A DNA stretch of 64,000 nt from Mariniphaga sp. (GTDB taxonomy: Bacteria; Bacteroidota; Bacteroidia; Bacteroidales; Prolixibacteraceae): assembly GCA_019429205.1 (NCBI GenBank), contig JAHYIT010000005.1:1-64000 (forward strand), given 5' to 3'. Position numbers and translations under genes: made by a program. Shown here piece by piece: positions 8,651 through 17,574 of this stretch. How positions within the stretch are numbered: the stretch's first letter is position 1; every line of letters starts with the position of its first letter. The notes below the pieces were generated by a model. That model saw only the letters and a list, made by a program, of their open reading frames with translations, was not told the origin of the DNA and did not search any database.

Positions 8651-11251
8651 TTAAAAAATGGCATAGCTTATTTTCATCATAATTGAATTATGCGGAAACA
8701 TACCAAAAACGTCTCCCATCTGTTTGTTCAGTGGGCGATCGTAAGGAGAACGAACCAAAGGTGCCAGCGGATTAGCCTCATCCCTTGCATTCCGTCCATG
8801 GCTCCAGACCAGGAACAGGGTTGATCCGGGCCTGTATTCCCATCGCATCACAAAATTAGATTGCAGGTTCTGGTAAGCAAAATTCTGCGCTTTAGGGAAC
8901 GCGTTAAATGAAATGAGACGGTCGGGATTTACCAGAAGGCTGAAATCATCGTATTTTCCTTTGGCAAGAAACAACTGCGAATAAAGCTGAAAAGAGAGGG
9001 TATTGGTAAAAGTGACCGCTCCTCTCAGTGTAAAGTCGAGAGAACCGGTATTGCGTTTGCCAAAAACCGGCACAAAGTGAAACCCGGGACTATACTCAGG
9101 CCGTTTTGCCAGCAATGAGGCAAGCTGTCCACGGTCATCAAATGTAGTATAATCTGCCGGCCCCAGTTCATTGGGTTGCACAGCCCGGTTACCAATCATC
9201 CATCCCTCGCCGGATTCCTGAAAACTCTCGTTGGACGCCCACGCCGTAATGGCCCTTTCCCAATCGCCCTTCAGTCTTCCGGAAAAAGAAAAACGGGTGC
9301 CAACATCCAGTTTACCAGTCATTCCAAGCATGTATATTTTTCCACCATCACCAGCATATTTAAAACTGCCTTCGGAAGTCACCATCCAGTTGCGGCGATC
9401 ATCGGTGTTGTACTCACCGGAAAACATAACACTCCATGGTTTTGCCCATCGGTCGAGGCCCCTGGTTTCCCAAATATCGTATCCACCAATGATTTCGGAA
9501 AAACTGCTACTGAACCGGATAAGTTGTGAATTAACAGTCATCCATTCCGTTCTGGCCTGAAAAAAATCCCCCATGTTCCACCACTGCAGGTAAGAGTAAC
9601 GCTGCCGGTGGTACAACCTGACGTTGGCCCGCTGAAACTGCCCGAAAGGCTGCCCCGCGTTGATATTGTAGGTAAGTCCTGACCATGATTCATAAAAGTT
9701 CTGTTCAAAGCTGGTCCAGCCCATATCATTTGGGTTGTACCTATCGGAAAACACCAGCAAAGTAATATGCCCGTCAAGGATACCTTCCCGTTTTTTCATT
9801 ACCAGACCACCCATAAAACCCAACTGGTCCTCCTGTTCAGGCATAAGTGCCTTCCGGTTTGCAAAGGCAGCAATTCCCTCGAAACTGTATCGGTTTTCTC
9901 CAAACCGCAAATCCCAGTCCACTCCGCCGGTCATGCTCTGCCAGCCCGAGCCACTGTCCCCGGGACTCTCGTAAAAGGTAAGAATACCTCCGGCTGATGA
10001 AAAACTTCCCAACTGCTGGTTTGCCCTGGCCACTCCGTAATTATGTGCCGGCTTAAAATCGTGCCCGGCCGATGTTCCCAGTAACCCAAAAGAAAGTCCT
10101 CCGGCTGATCTGCCGGATACTTTGGCGGCCCCGATAATTGGGTCTCTGGCGCCTATACGACGAGTATAGAACAAACTGCTGAGCCCGATTCCAAACCGAA
10201 AGATTTCTGCTCCCTCCACAAAAAAAGGTCGTTTTTCCGTATAAAGTGTTTCAAATGCAGTCAGATTAAGCACGGCGGGATCATCCTCCACTTGTCCGAA
10301 GTCGGGATTTATAGTGGCATCGAGCATGATGTTGGGTCCCAGGCCCACTTTTACATCCCCTCCCACATCAAACCGCGCATTATAATCGGCTTTCCCTGGT
10401 TTTGCCGCATTTTCAAATATATCAATTCCCGACAGCAGATAAGGACGAAACTGCAGATTACGCCGGGGTTCCAGGTTTCTAATTTCCTGAATTTGCCCAT
10501 ACCTGGCAACCAGATTGGTGCGCTCGGTTCGGGAAATGTAAGGCCATTCGGTCACCTCTCCCAACCGGGGTATGCGACGGGTAATGTAGAGTCCCCAGGT
10601 TTGTTCCTCAACTTCCGGAAACCGGAGCATGCTGTATGGGATTCTGAGTTCAGCGGTCCAGCCTTCGTTTGTAATTTTCACAGCCGAAAACCAGATAGCA
10701 TCCCAGGAAGTATCAAGCCCTTCAATCCGTGAATTTCCTGATGAACCGGATGTTGGAATCCGCCCCTGTTGTCCGTCGAGCTGAACACCTGCAGCGTTTA
10801 CTCCAAAAGTATAGGCTGTGCGACGGTTAAAATAAGAGTCAAAAGAAATCAAAAACCAGTCGGCTCTGTTAAATTCATCCCTTCGTCCAAGGTTATTTTC
10901 TATTTCACCGGGTGAATCGTAAAGCGTTGCTCCCACATACAGATTGTCAGCACCAAAAAGAATCCGGATTTCCGTCCTACGTGTTGCCGGTGAGCCTTCA
11001 GCCGGTTCACGCTGAACAAAAAAATCAATCACTTCCGCCTGGTTCCATGCAGGTTCGTTGAACAGGCCATCAATGGTTATGGCATGTTCCGTATGAGTAG
11101 CCTTAATGACTGCGTTTTGCTGTGCAGAGGCAGAAAGAGCAGTTAAAAAAGCCAGAACAAAGAAAAATCGCAAGGTTCTTTTTCCGGCTGAAAGCTCTGT
11201 GGTATTTTCATTTAAATCAGAAATATTTTTGGTTATCCGGTTTCCTTTCAT
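8651..11251 (-). CDS. DUF5916 family outer-membrane protein with CBM9-like N-terminal domain
   Basis: An 866-residue protein typical of Bacteroidota. A signal peptide lies at about residues 25-43 (FFFVLAFLTALSASAQ). It is followed by a carbohydrate-binding-like domain (AITIDGLFNEPAWNQAE ... IRILFGADNLYVGATLYDS) and a long C-terminal region of alternating aromatic strands that should form a beta-barrel. The C-terminus ends in a short aromatic strand (MMKISYAIF), as expected for an outer-membrane protein. Its biological role is unknown; family members are often found beside glycan or metal genes. An extra 20 residues precede the signal, so the start may be a later codon. It lies 73 nt downstream of the antiporter gene on the same strand and may share its transcript. 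Confidence 0.85.
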   Translation of the reverse strand: MKGNRITKNISDLNENTTELSAGKRTLRFFFVLAFLTALSASAQQNAVIKATHTEHAITIDGLFNEPAWNQAEVIDFFVQREPAEGSPATRRTEIRILFGADNLYVGATLYDSPGEIENNLGRRDEFNRADWFLISFDSYFNRRTAYTFGVNAAGVQLDGQQGRIPTSGSSGNSRIEGLDTSWDAIWFSAVKITNEGWTAELRIPYSMLRFPEVEEQTWGLYITRRIPRLGEVTEWPYISRTERTNLVARYGQIQEIRNLEPRRNLQFRPYLLSGIDIFENAAKPGKADYNARFDVGGDVKVGLGPNIMLDATINPDFGQVEDDPAVLNLTAFETLYTEKRPFFVEGAEIFRFGIGLSSLFYTRRIGARDPIIGAAKVSGRSAGGLSFGLLGTSAGHDFKPAHNYGVARANQQLGSFSSAGGILTFYESPGDSGSGWQSMTGGVDWDLRFGENRYSFEGIAAFANRKALMPEQEDQLGFMGGLVMKKREGILDGHITLLVFSDRYNPNDMGWTSFEQNFYESWSGLTYNINAGQPFGQFQRANVRLYHRQRYSYLQWWNMGDFFQARTEWMTVNSQLIRFSSSFSEIIGGYDIWETRGLDRWAKPWSVMFSGEYNTDDRRNWMVTSEGSFKYAGDGGKIYMLGMTGKLDVGTRFSFSGRLKGDWERAITAWASNESFQESGEGWMIGNRAVQPNELGPADYTTFDDRGQLASLLAKRPEYSPGFHFVPVFGKRNTGSLDFTLRGAVTFTNTLSFQLYSQLFLAKGKYDDFSLLVNPDRLISFNAFPKAQNFAYQNLQSNFVMRWEYRPGSTLFLVWSHGRNARDEANPLAPLVRSPYDRPLNKQMGDVFGMFPHNSIMMKISYAIF

Positions 11252-11324
11252 TTCTTTTTTGGTCTAATTAAAGTTCAGTAATTAAAACTAATATATTCAT
11301 TTATAAGTCTGGAAAAGTTCAATC

Positions 11325-12281
11325 TCAAATTTCCTTTGCCACAAGCATAGCAGTGTAACCGAGGTAAACCAACAATAAAATAATGGCTTCCCAGCGGTCG
11401 AGTTTCTTTTTGCCGCCGGTAAACATGGCAATGAACAGGAAAACCGTACCTCCCGCCAGCAGATACATGTCGGGGTTAAAAACCGGATTGTAAACAACCG
11501 GCGAAACCAACGCACTGGTTGCAATTACCAGGAATATGTTAAAAATATTGGAACCGATAATATTACCCACGGCAATATTGGTGTTCTTTTTCAGGGCAGC
11601 CACCACCGAAGTTGCCAACTCGGGCAGCGAAGTGCCGATGGCCACAATGGTAAACCCGATGATTTTTTCACTCAGTCCGAGAATGGTGGCAATCTTTACC
11701 GCATTGTTCACTACCAGGCGCCCGCCAAGTACCAGTCCGGCCAGGCCGATAACAATAAATGCAATCATTTTGAATAAGGACATTTCGCTCACCACAACTT
11801 CTTTGGGAGCCGTGTCGGTTTTTGAAAGGCGGTAAACATAAAACAGGAACAAACCGAACATCAGCAGCAAAAGCAGTCCGTCGAGCCTGGAAATCAAAGG
11901 ATTTTCATACACAAAAAAGTTGTTGGCCAGCAGAAACAAAAGTACCACCGCCAGCAGCGAAATTGGAATTTCTTTCCAGGTTGTACTCGATTGCACCACC
12001 AGCGGGTAAATGATTCCGGTGATACCCAGAATTAAAAAAAGGTTTGCAATGTTACTACCCAAAACGTTTCCCAAAACAATGTCGTTGAAATCCTGCGAAG
12101 AGGCAATCACATTCACCACCAGTTCGGGTGCCGAGGTTCCAAAAGCCACAATGGTTAATCCAATCACCAAATCGGAAACATGGTATTTTTTAGCCAGTGC
12201 CGATGCGCCCCTCACCATCCAGTCGGCGCCCTTAATTAAAACCGTAAGACCTAAGACCAGCAGTAAACTGTTTACAAGCAT
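11325..12281 (-). CDS. Calcium/sodium antiporter (CaCA family, YrbG-like)
   Basis: A 318-residue inner-membrane protein of the K+-dependent Na+/Ca2+ exchanger-related family. The two alpha repeats are obvious: GLTIVAFGTSAPELVVNV in the first half and GFTIVAIGTSLPELATSV in the second, each with the acidic ion-binding residue, separated by a charged loop. About ten hydrophobic segments are visible. The reading frame is open further upstream to 12386, but ATG 12279-12281 starts directly in the first membrane helix (MLVNSLLLVLGLTVLIKG), as in YrbG, so it is preferred. It is divergent from the LacI gene, with about 260 nt between them. Confidence 0.9.
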   Translation of the reverse strand: MLVNSLLLVLGLTVLIKGADWMVRGASALAKKYHVSDLVIGLTIVAFGTSAPELVVNVIASSQDFNDIVLGNVLGSNIANLFLILGITGIIYPLVVQSSTTWKEIPISLLAVVLLFLLANNFFVYENPLISRLDGLLLLLMFGLFLFYVYRLSKTDTAPKEVVVSEMSLFKMIAFIVIGLAGLVLGGRLVVNNAVKIATILGLSEKIIGFTIVAIGTSLPELATSVVAALKKNTNIAVGNIIGSNIFNIFLVIATSALVSPVVYNPVFNPDMYLLAGGTVFLFIAMFTGGKKKLDRWEAIILLLVYLGYTAMLVAKEI

Positions 12282-12469
12282 GAGAATATTTTTGGTGAAA
12301 ATTGATTTCTCAACGTGTAAAAAAACAAATAATCCGGTGAACTGCCAAAAAGTGTGTCCGAACACATATTTTCTGTTTTGCAACATTTTTTTGCAAAACT
12401 TACCAAATAATAAAAATCTATATATCAGTCATATAATTAAATTGTTCAGTCACCGGCGCCAACGGAAGA

Positions 12470-12483
12470 TGTGTACGCACACA
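12470..12483. promoter_or_regulatory. Putative LacI-family operator
   Basis: The 14-mer tgtgtacgcacaca is a near-perfect palindrome centred on CG (tgtgtac / gcacaca, one mismatch), the typical shape of LacI/GalR operators. It lies just upstream of the -33 box of the promoter for the LacI-type gene at 12545. It could serve autoregulation or control of the carbohydrate cluster. No second copy was noticed in the cluster by eye. Confidence 0.45.
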
Positions 12484-12490
12484 CATTTTG

Positions 12491-12521
12491 TTTGTAGTTG
12501 ATTATCATTTTTTTACATTTG
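12491..12521 (+). promoter_or_regulatory. Bacteroidota-type promoter for the LacI gene and cluster
   Basis: TTTG at 12491-12494 and TACATTTG at 12514-12521 are separated by 19 nt. This matches the consensus TTTG-N17-23-TAnnTTTG of the Bacteroidota primary sigma factor. Transcription would start near 12528, giving a short leader before ATG 12545. Confidence 0.6.
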
Positions 12522-12544
12522 ATAAAATTTTACTTTAAAACCCG

Positions 12545-13642
12545 ATGGAGCGAACTAAAAAAGTAACCATTCAGGATGTAGCCCGATATGCTAATGTTTC
12601 GGTGGGCACCATCGACCGGGTAATCCACAACCGGGGCAAAGTTTCACCTGAAAAACGGAAGAAGGTGGAAGAAGCCATCGAAAAACTCAAATTTAATCCG
12701 AATATGCTGGCGCGGACCCTCGCGCTTGGAAATCAATTCACCATTTGTGCACTTGTCCCCAATGCTCCCTACCCCGGGCATTACTGGTCTATGCCGTTGC
12801 AGGGACTGAAAATGGCTGCGACTCAGTTTAAGGATTACGGAATTATTACCGAATATTTTTTCTACGACCTTTTCGATGAAAAAAGCTTTACACTGCAGGC
12901 AAACAAAATTGCCGCGCTTGAACCAAACGGGGTGGTACTCGCCCCGCTTTTCCTGAAGGAAAGCAAAATTTTCGCTGAAAAACTGAGACAAAAAACTGTT
13001 CCTTACATTTTCATTGATGCTGATTTTCCCGGCGGACAAAGTCTTTCCTACATTGGCCCGGATGTAAAACAAAGTGCTTTCATTGCCGGGCGGCTTTTAA
13101 ATTCTCTCCTTCCAGATAACGCTGAAATGCTTATCGTGAACATGGTCAAAGGTTTTGAAAACGCATCGGCGCTTCATCGAATGGAGGAGGGTTTTAAGGA
13201 GTATTTTCATGAAAATGGCATGGAGAAATCAAAAACAATCCACACACTTACCATCAACTCCACCCAAAAGGAGAATGTTTTCAGGGAACTCACCCGGTTC
13301 TATATAAAACACCCGGCCACGAAAGGAGCTTTTGTAACCAATTCCAAAGCTTTTCTGGTAGCAGAATTTCACCGCCTTCATGACCTGAACATCCGATTGG
13401 TGGGTTATGATTTGGTTCCTGAAAATATAGAACACCTGAAAAACGGTGGAATCGACTTTATTATATCCCAAAGCCCTGTTCAACAAGGGGAAAGAGCAAT
13501 TCAAACCTTGTTCGATTTTTTTGTTTTTAAAAAAGAACCGGAGAAAATTCAGCATGTACCACTGGACATTATCATCCGCGAAAACCTCGATTTTTACATC
13601 AACTTTAACAGGCACTTTCAAAACGGAATTAAAAACAATTAA
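12545..13642 (+). CDS. LacI-family transcriptional regulator
   Basis: A 365-residue regulator. The HTH is at the N-terminus (VTIQDVARYANVSVGTIDRVIHNRGKVS), followed by the hinge with KLKFNPNMLARTLA and a periplasmic-binding-protein-like sensor domain of type 1. It resembles the branch with a D-R-V-I-H recognition helix. It is the first gene of the + strand carbohydrate cluster, 12 nt before an oxidoreductase gene, and has a clear promoter and a palindromic operator upstream, so it probably controls itself and the genes that follow. The effector is likely a sugar or sugar derivative handled by the cluster; the sequence does not show which. Confidence 0.9.
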   Translation: MERTKKVTIQDVARYANVSVGTIDRVIHNRGKVSPEKRKKVEEAIEKLKFNPNMLARTLALGNQFTICALVPNAPYPGHYWSMPLQGLKMAATQFKDYGIITEYFFYDLFDEKSFTLQANKIAALEPNGVVLAPLFLKESKIFAEKLRQKTVPYIFIDADFPGGQSLSYIGPDVKQSAFIAGRLLNSLLPDNAEMLIVNMVKGFENASALHRMEEGFKEYFHENGMEKSKTIHTLTINSTQKENVFRELTRFYIKHPATKGAFVTNSKAFLVAEFHRLHDLNIRLVGYDLVPENIEHLKNGGIDFIISQSPVQQGERAIQTLFDFFVFKKEPEKIQHVPLDIIIRENLDFYINFNRHFQNGIKNN

Positions 13643-13654
13643 TAAAAAAACATT

Positions 13655-15007
13655 ATGGATAAAAATTTCAATTCGAGAAGAGATTTTATTAAAAAATCGA
13701 CAGGCGTTTCAGCCGGACTGATGATTGGCGGAATTCTTCCCGGCTTCAGTGCCGAAAGCTACCGGCGCATTATGGGCGCCAACGAAATGTTGCGGGCATC
13801 GGTAATGGGCGTTAACTCACGCGGCAATGCCCTGGCACAAAACTTTGCCTTCCAGAAAAACTGCGAGGTAATTCATGTGTGCGATGTGGATTCGCGGGCT
13901 ATTGAAAAATGCTCAACTAACGTGCAAAAGGTGCAAAACAAAAAACCGCAGGGATTTGAAGATTTCAGAAAATCGCTGGAAAGCAAAGATGTGGATTTAC
14001 TTGTTGTTGCCGCGCCCGACCACTGGCATGCACCGGCAGCGCTTTTGGCCATGCAGGCAGGAAAACATGTTTATCTGGAAAAACCGTGCAGCCACAGTCC
14101 GCACGAAGGCGAAATTCTGGTGGAGGCAGCTACACGTTACAAAAAATCGGTTCAAATGGGCAACCAGCGCCGCTCCTACCCCAATGTGGTGGAGGGAATT
14201 AAGGAACTGAAAAACGGAATCATTGGACGGCCATATTTCGGAAAAGGGTGGTACACCAACAACCGCGGGCCTATTGGCGTAGGCAAAAAAGTGACTGTTC
14301 CAAACTGGCTCAACTGGGAACTCTGGCAAGGCCCGGCACCGCGAATGGATTACAAAGACAACATTGTGCACTACAACTGGCACTGGTTCTGGCACTGGGG
14401 AACCGGCGAGGCGCTGAACAACGGTACCCACATGATTGACCTGCTGCGCTGGGGTTTCGGCGTGGATTACCCGGTAAAAGTGAGCTCAAACGGTGGCCGT
14501 TATCACTATTCCGACGACTGGGAAACGCCCGACACGCAGGTGATTAACCTCGATTTCAATGAAGGCGTTTCCATGAGCTGGGAAGGCCGGAGCTGCAACG
14601 GAAAACCCATCGAAGGCAGTTCAGTTGGCGTTATTTTTTACGGCGAAAAAGGAAGCCTTTTCATTCCTTCAGGAAATGAATACACTGTTTTCGACCTGAA
14701 AAATAACATTATCAAAGAGGTAAAAGACTCAAAGAAAATTGATCCGCGCGATGCCGCCAATCCTTCGAGCCACCTCGATTCGCTACATATCCGCAACTTT
14801 TTCAACAATATCCTTTCAGGAGAAAGCCTTGTGGCCGATATCGACTCGGGGCACAAAAGTACAGTGCTTGTACAACTGGGTAACATCGCACAACGCGTTG
14901 GCCATTCGCTGGAAATCAATCCGGAAAACGGCCACATACTGAAAGACAAAAAAGCGCAAAAACTCTGGTCGCGAGAGTATGAAAAAGGATGGGAAATGAA
15001 ATTATAA
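13655..15007 (+). CDS. Gfo/Idh/MocA-family oxidoreductase with Tat-like signal
   Basis: A 450-residue NAD(P)-dependent sugar or inositol dehydrogenase-like protein. The N-terminus has a twin-arginine-like sequence (SRRDFIKKSTGVSAGLMIGG), so it is probably exported. A Rossmann fold follows (LRASVMGVNSRGNALAQNF), then DLLVVAAPDHWHAPAALLAMQAGKHVYLEKPCSHS, whose E-K-P is the family signature. The second domain contains WHWFWHWGTGEALNNGTHMIDLLRW, where the histidines may be catalytic. Periplasmic members of this family include enzymes that act on glycosides by an NAD-linked redox mechanism and keep the cofactor bound. It is 12 nt behind the LacI gene and therefore very likely under its control. 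Confidence 0.9.
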   Translation: MDKNFNSRRDFIKKSTGVSAGLMIGGILPGFSAESYRRIMGANEMLRASVMGVNSRGNALAQNFAFQKNCEVIHVCDVDSRAIEKCSTNVQKVQNKKPQGFEDFRKSLESKDVDLLVVAAPDHWHAPAALLAMQAGKHVYLEKPCSHSPHEGEILVEAATRYKKSVQMGNQRRSYPNVVEGIKELKNGIIGRPYFGKGWYTNNRGPIGVGKKVTVPNWLNWELWQGPAPRMDYKDNIVHYNWHWFWHWGTGEALNNGTHMIDLLRWGFGVDYPVKVSSNGGRYHYSDDWETPDTQVINLDFNEGVSMSWEGRSCNGKPIEGSSVGVIFYGEKGSLFIPSGNEYTVFDLKNNIIKEVKDSKKIDPRDAANPSSHLDSLHIRNFFNNILSGESLVADIDSGHKSTVLVQLGNIAQRVGHSLEINPENGHILKDKKAQKLWSREYEKGWEMKL

Positions 15008-15031
15008 TCATACTTTGAAAAGAAATATCTC

Positions 15032-15106
15032 ACGCTAAGACGCTAAGCTCCCTAAGATTAAAAAATTACAATTCAAACCTTTACGTTCTTTGCGCCTTTG
15101 CATGAA
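15032..15106. repeat. Short intergenic repeat (ctaagacgctaag / ctttgcgcctttgc type)
   Basis: Between the two oxidoreductase genes lie the repeated words cacgctaagacgctaag and cgttctttgcgcctttgc in opposite sense. This is an inverted, slowly diverging word repeat of the acgcaaagacgcaaag kind, seen widely in intergenic DNA of Bacteroidota. It encodes nothing and probably represents a dispersed miniature element. Confidence 0.5.
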
Positions 15107-15153
15107 ACAATAAATATCTTTTGCAGAGTTACCATAAAAATAAAACATTTAGT

Positions 15154-16131
15154 ATGAATTCAAGACGAAATTTCATTAAAACAACCGGAAAAGGAGTGGC
15201 TTTGGCTGCTGTGGCGCCGGGAATTGTCACTCAATCAGCATTTGTCGATCAGCCTCAGAAAAATATTCGCATCGGTATAATCGGGGCTGAAAACTCACAC
15301 ACCATCGGTTTTGGAAAAATGTTCAACACCGATAAAAAGTTTCCGGGAATGGAAGTGCTCTACGTTTGGGGAGAAACCGACGAATTTGCCAAAAATGCCA
15401 TGGAGAAGGGAAATATTCCCAACCAGATGAAAGACCCCAACGAAATGCTGGGGAAAATTGATGCGCTTATTGTGGACCACCGCCACCCAAAATACCATTT
15501 GGAGCCGGCCATTCCGTTCATCAAAGCAAAAATTCCAACGTTTATCGACAAGCCTTTTTGTTACCGTGCTGCCGAGGGACAAAAATTCCTTCAACTGGCA
15601 AAAAAAATGGGCACGCCGGTAACATCGTTCAGTTCAATCGCCCACAGCGATGCCACGTTCGATTTGAAAGAACAGGTGAAAAACATGGAAGGAATCAGCC
15701 AGGTAATTTGCACCGGCCCGGGGGATTTTGATTCGCAGTACGGAGGAATATTCTTTTATGGCGTTCATATTGTTCAGCCGCTCATGTATGTTTTTGGGGA
15801 AGACATAGAACGTGTAAAAGTTAGCCGCAACGGCAGCTATGGCAACGCCAGCCTGAAATTTTCTTCGGGATTGTTTGCCACGCTCATTATCAAAGAAAAA
15901 GCCCGCGGGTGGGAAACCTTTGTGGAAACGCCAAAGGAACTGGTGGAACTGAAACCACGGGTGGAAGAAAAAAATCCGCCCCGGAATTATGTTGACATGG
16001 CCGAAATGTTCCGCACCGGGAAAGAACCGCGTTCGCGCCAAAGTATCCTAAATTGCGTTTCGGTTTTGGAAGCACTGGAAAAATCGGCTGAAACCGAAAA
16101 ATGGACGGAAGTGGAGTACCTGAAAGTTTAA
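15154..16131 (+). CDS. Gfo/Idh/MocA-family oxidoreductase, shorter paralogue with Tat-like signal
   Basis: A 325-residue protein. It starts with SRRNFIKTTGKGVALAAVAPG, a twin-arginine-like export signal, so ATG 15154 is preferred over an in-frame TTG at 15121. The Rossmann part contains IRIGIIGAENSHTIGFGKMF and the E-K-P region is changed to PTFIDKPFC. The C-terminal domain is shorter than in the upstream paralogue. The middle HSDATFDLKE and FYGVHIVQPL segments may hold active-site residues. It probably acts on a sugar in the periplasm, as inferred for its neighbour. It is separated from the previous gene by 146 nt holding a repeat and from the next gene by 24 nt. Confidence 0.85.
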   Translation: MNSRRNFIKTTGKGVALAAVAPGIVTQSAFVDQPQKNIRIGIIGAENSHTIGFGKMFNTDKKFPGMEVLYVWGETDEFAKNAMEKGNIPNQMKDPNEMLGKIDALIVDHRHPKYHLEPAIPFIKAKIPTFIDKPFCYRAAEGQKFLQLAKKMGTPVTSFSSIAHSDATFDLKEQVKNMEGISQVICTGPGDFDSQYGGIFFYGVHIVQPLMYVFGEDIERVKVSRNGSYGNASLKFSSGLFATLIIKEKARGWETFVETPKELVELKPRVEEKNPPRNYVDMAEMFRTGKEPRSRQSILNCVSVLEALEKSAETEKWTEVEYLKV

Positions 16132-16155
16132 AGTGAAAAGTTTAATGGTTAAAGT

Positions 16156-17391
16156 ATGAAATGCAAAATAGTTTCAATTTTTATAAGAAGATTTCTTTTT
16201 ATCGGTTTAATTCTTTTGGGAATATCTGAAATGAACGCACAGATAATTGAAGGAATTCATTACCACACCGGAAAACCGGTTCGGGTGACCATAAACAATG
16301 GGATGATTGAAAATATTACTCCATTAGATAAAATGGTTGGTGAAAATCCGGTATATATTGCACCCGGCTTTTTCGACAACCAGGTGAACGGGTTTGCCGG
16401 CGTTTCGTTTGCTTTTGGCGACAGCGACCTCACACCCGAAGGGATTGAAAAAGCAACTTCGGAGCTTTGGAAAAAAGGCGTTACCACTTATCTGCCAACG
16501 CTCACCACCAATAGCATCGAGGTTTTAACCCGGAACTTTAAAATCCTTTCCAAAGCGGTGGATGACTCAAAACTGCTGGGTTCAATTCCCGGGTTTCATC
16601 TCGAAGGGCCATACATCAATCCTGAAGACGGATTCCGGGGGGCGCATCCCAAACAGTTTGTAAAACTGCCGGACTGGAATGAATTTTTGAAACTTCACGA
16701 AGCATCGGGCAAAAACATTCTGCAGGTAACGCTGTCTCCGGAAATGGACGGAGCGCTGGATTTTATTTCAAAATGCAGTCAGAACGGGATTACAGTGGCA
16801 CTGGGTCATCACAATGCGGATATGAAAACGATAACCGCCGCCATCGACCGGGGCGCCAAAATTGCCACACACCTCGGAAATGGAGCGGCCAACACCATCA
16901 ACCGGCATCGGAATCCATTCTGGCCGCAACTGGCCGACGACCGGCTGAACATCAGCATCATCTGCGACAGTTTTCATTTACTGCCCGAACAAATCAGGGT
17001 TTTTTACAAGGTGAAAGGCGTTGAAAAAACCATAATCACTTCGGATGTAACGCACTATGCAGCACTTGAACCGGGCGAATACAAGACCTCAACCGGCGAA
17101 ACCATCGAATTGACCAAAGACGGCATGCTGCGGTTGCCGGCTCAAAATGTGCTTTACGGTTCGGCATCACCCATAACCAAAGGAGTGGGTTACGTGATGC
17201 AAGTCACCGGCTGCACCCTGGCCGATGCAGTGAAAATGGCCAGCACCAATCCGGCCCGCCTTTACAACCTCAACGACCGCGGCCTGCTGGAACCCGGGAA
17301 ACGAGCCGACATTGTGCTGTTTACACTGGAAGATTTTCAGGTGAATATTCAGGAGACGTGGGTGAAGGGGAAGAAGGTTTATGAAAAATAG
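16156..17391 (+). CDS. NagA-like N-acetylglucosamine-6-phosphate deacetylase homologue with signal peptide
   Basis: A 411-residue amidohydrolase closest to NagA. The catalytic core is present: GFHLEGPYINPEDGFRGAHP (Glu near 150), LGHHNADM (His near 218), THLGNGA (His near 239) and TSDVTHY (Asp near 297). Unlike cytosolic NagA, it begins with a hydrophobic stretch, FLFIGLILLGISEMNAQ, that looks like a signal peptide, so it may be periplasmic and act on an N-acetylated sugar that is not phosphorylated. The metal-binding THLFNAM motif of NagA is altered to THLGNGAAN. The closest intact partner is NagB at 18945. Removal of the first 29 residues by an alternative start is possible but no convenient start codon is evident. 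Confidence 0.8.
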   Translation: MKCKIVSIFIRRFLFIGLILLGISEMNAQIIEGIHYHTGKPVRVTINNGMIENITPLDKMVGENPVYIAPGFFDNQVNGFAGVSFAFGDSDLTPEGIEKATSELWKKGVTTYLPTLTTNSIEVLTRNFKILSKAVDDSKLLGSIPGFHLEGPYINPEDGFRGAHPKQFVKLPDWNEFLKLHEASGKNILQVTLSPEMDGALDFISKCSQNGITVALGHHNADMKTITAAIDRGAKIATHLGNGAANTINRHRNPFWPQLADDRLNISIICDSFHLLPEQIRVFYKVKGVEKTIITSDVTHYAALEPGEYKTSTGETIELTKDGMLRLPAQNVLYGSASPITKGVGYVMQVTGCTLADAVKMASTNPARLYNLNDRGLLEPGKRADIVLFTLEDFQVNIQETWVKGKKVYEK

Positions 17392-17477
17392 GCAGTTGGC
17401 AAAAAGCAATAGGCAAACTGCGCTTAGCGGTTCAAAACCGTTTAGCGCATCGAAAAAATTAAAAATGTAGAATAATC

Positions 17478-17545
17478 AATATTCAATAACCAAATAATTG
17501 GAATTCACTACTCTTCAATTGAAAATTGGTTATTGGTTATTTTCA
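17478..17545. repeat. Inverted intergenic repeat (aataacca / tggttatt)
   Basis: The gap between the NagA-like and Nramp-like genes holds the words aataaccaaataattgg and attggttattggttatt facing each other. They could form an imperfect AT-rich hairpin in RNA. Upstream of it, gcagttggcaaaaagcaataggc resembles the gap sequence at 23316-23346. Such word repeats occur in several gaps of this cluster. Confidence 0.45.
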
Positions 17546-17574
17546 AAAAAACAATTCAAAATAAAAAACTTTAT

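Noticed and set aside
9231-9560. Long + strand frames opposite the DUF5916 gene
   Set aside because: They are mirror frames of a well-supported minus-strand gene and carry no domain signature.
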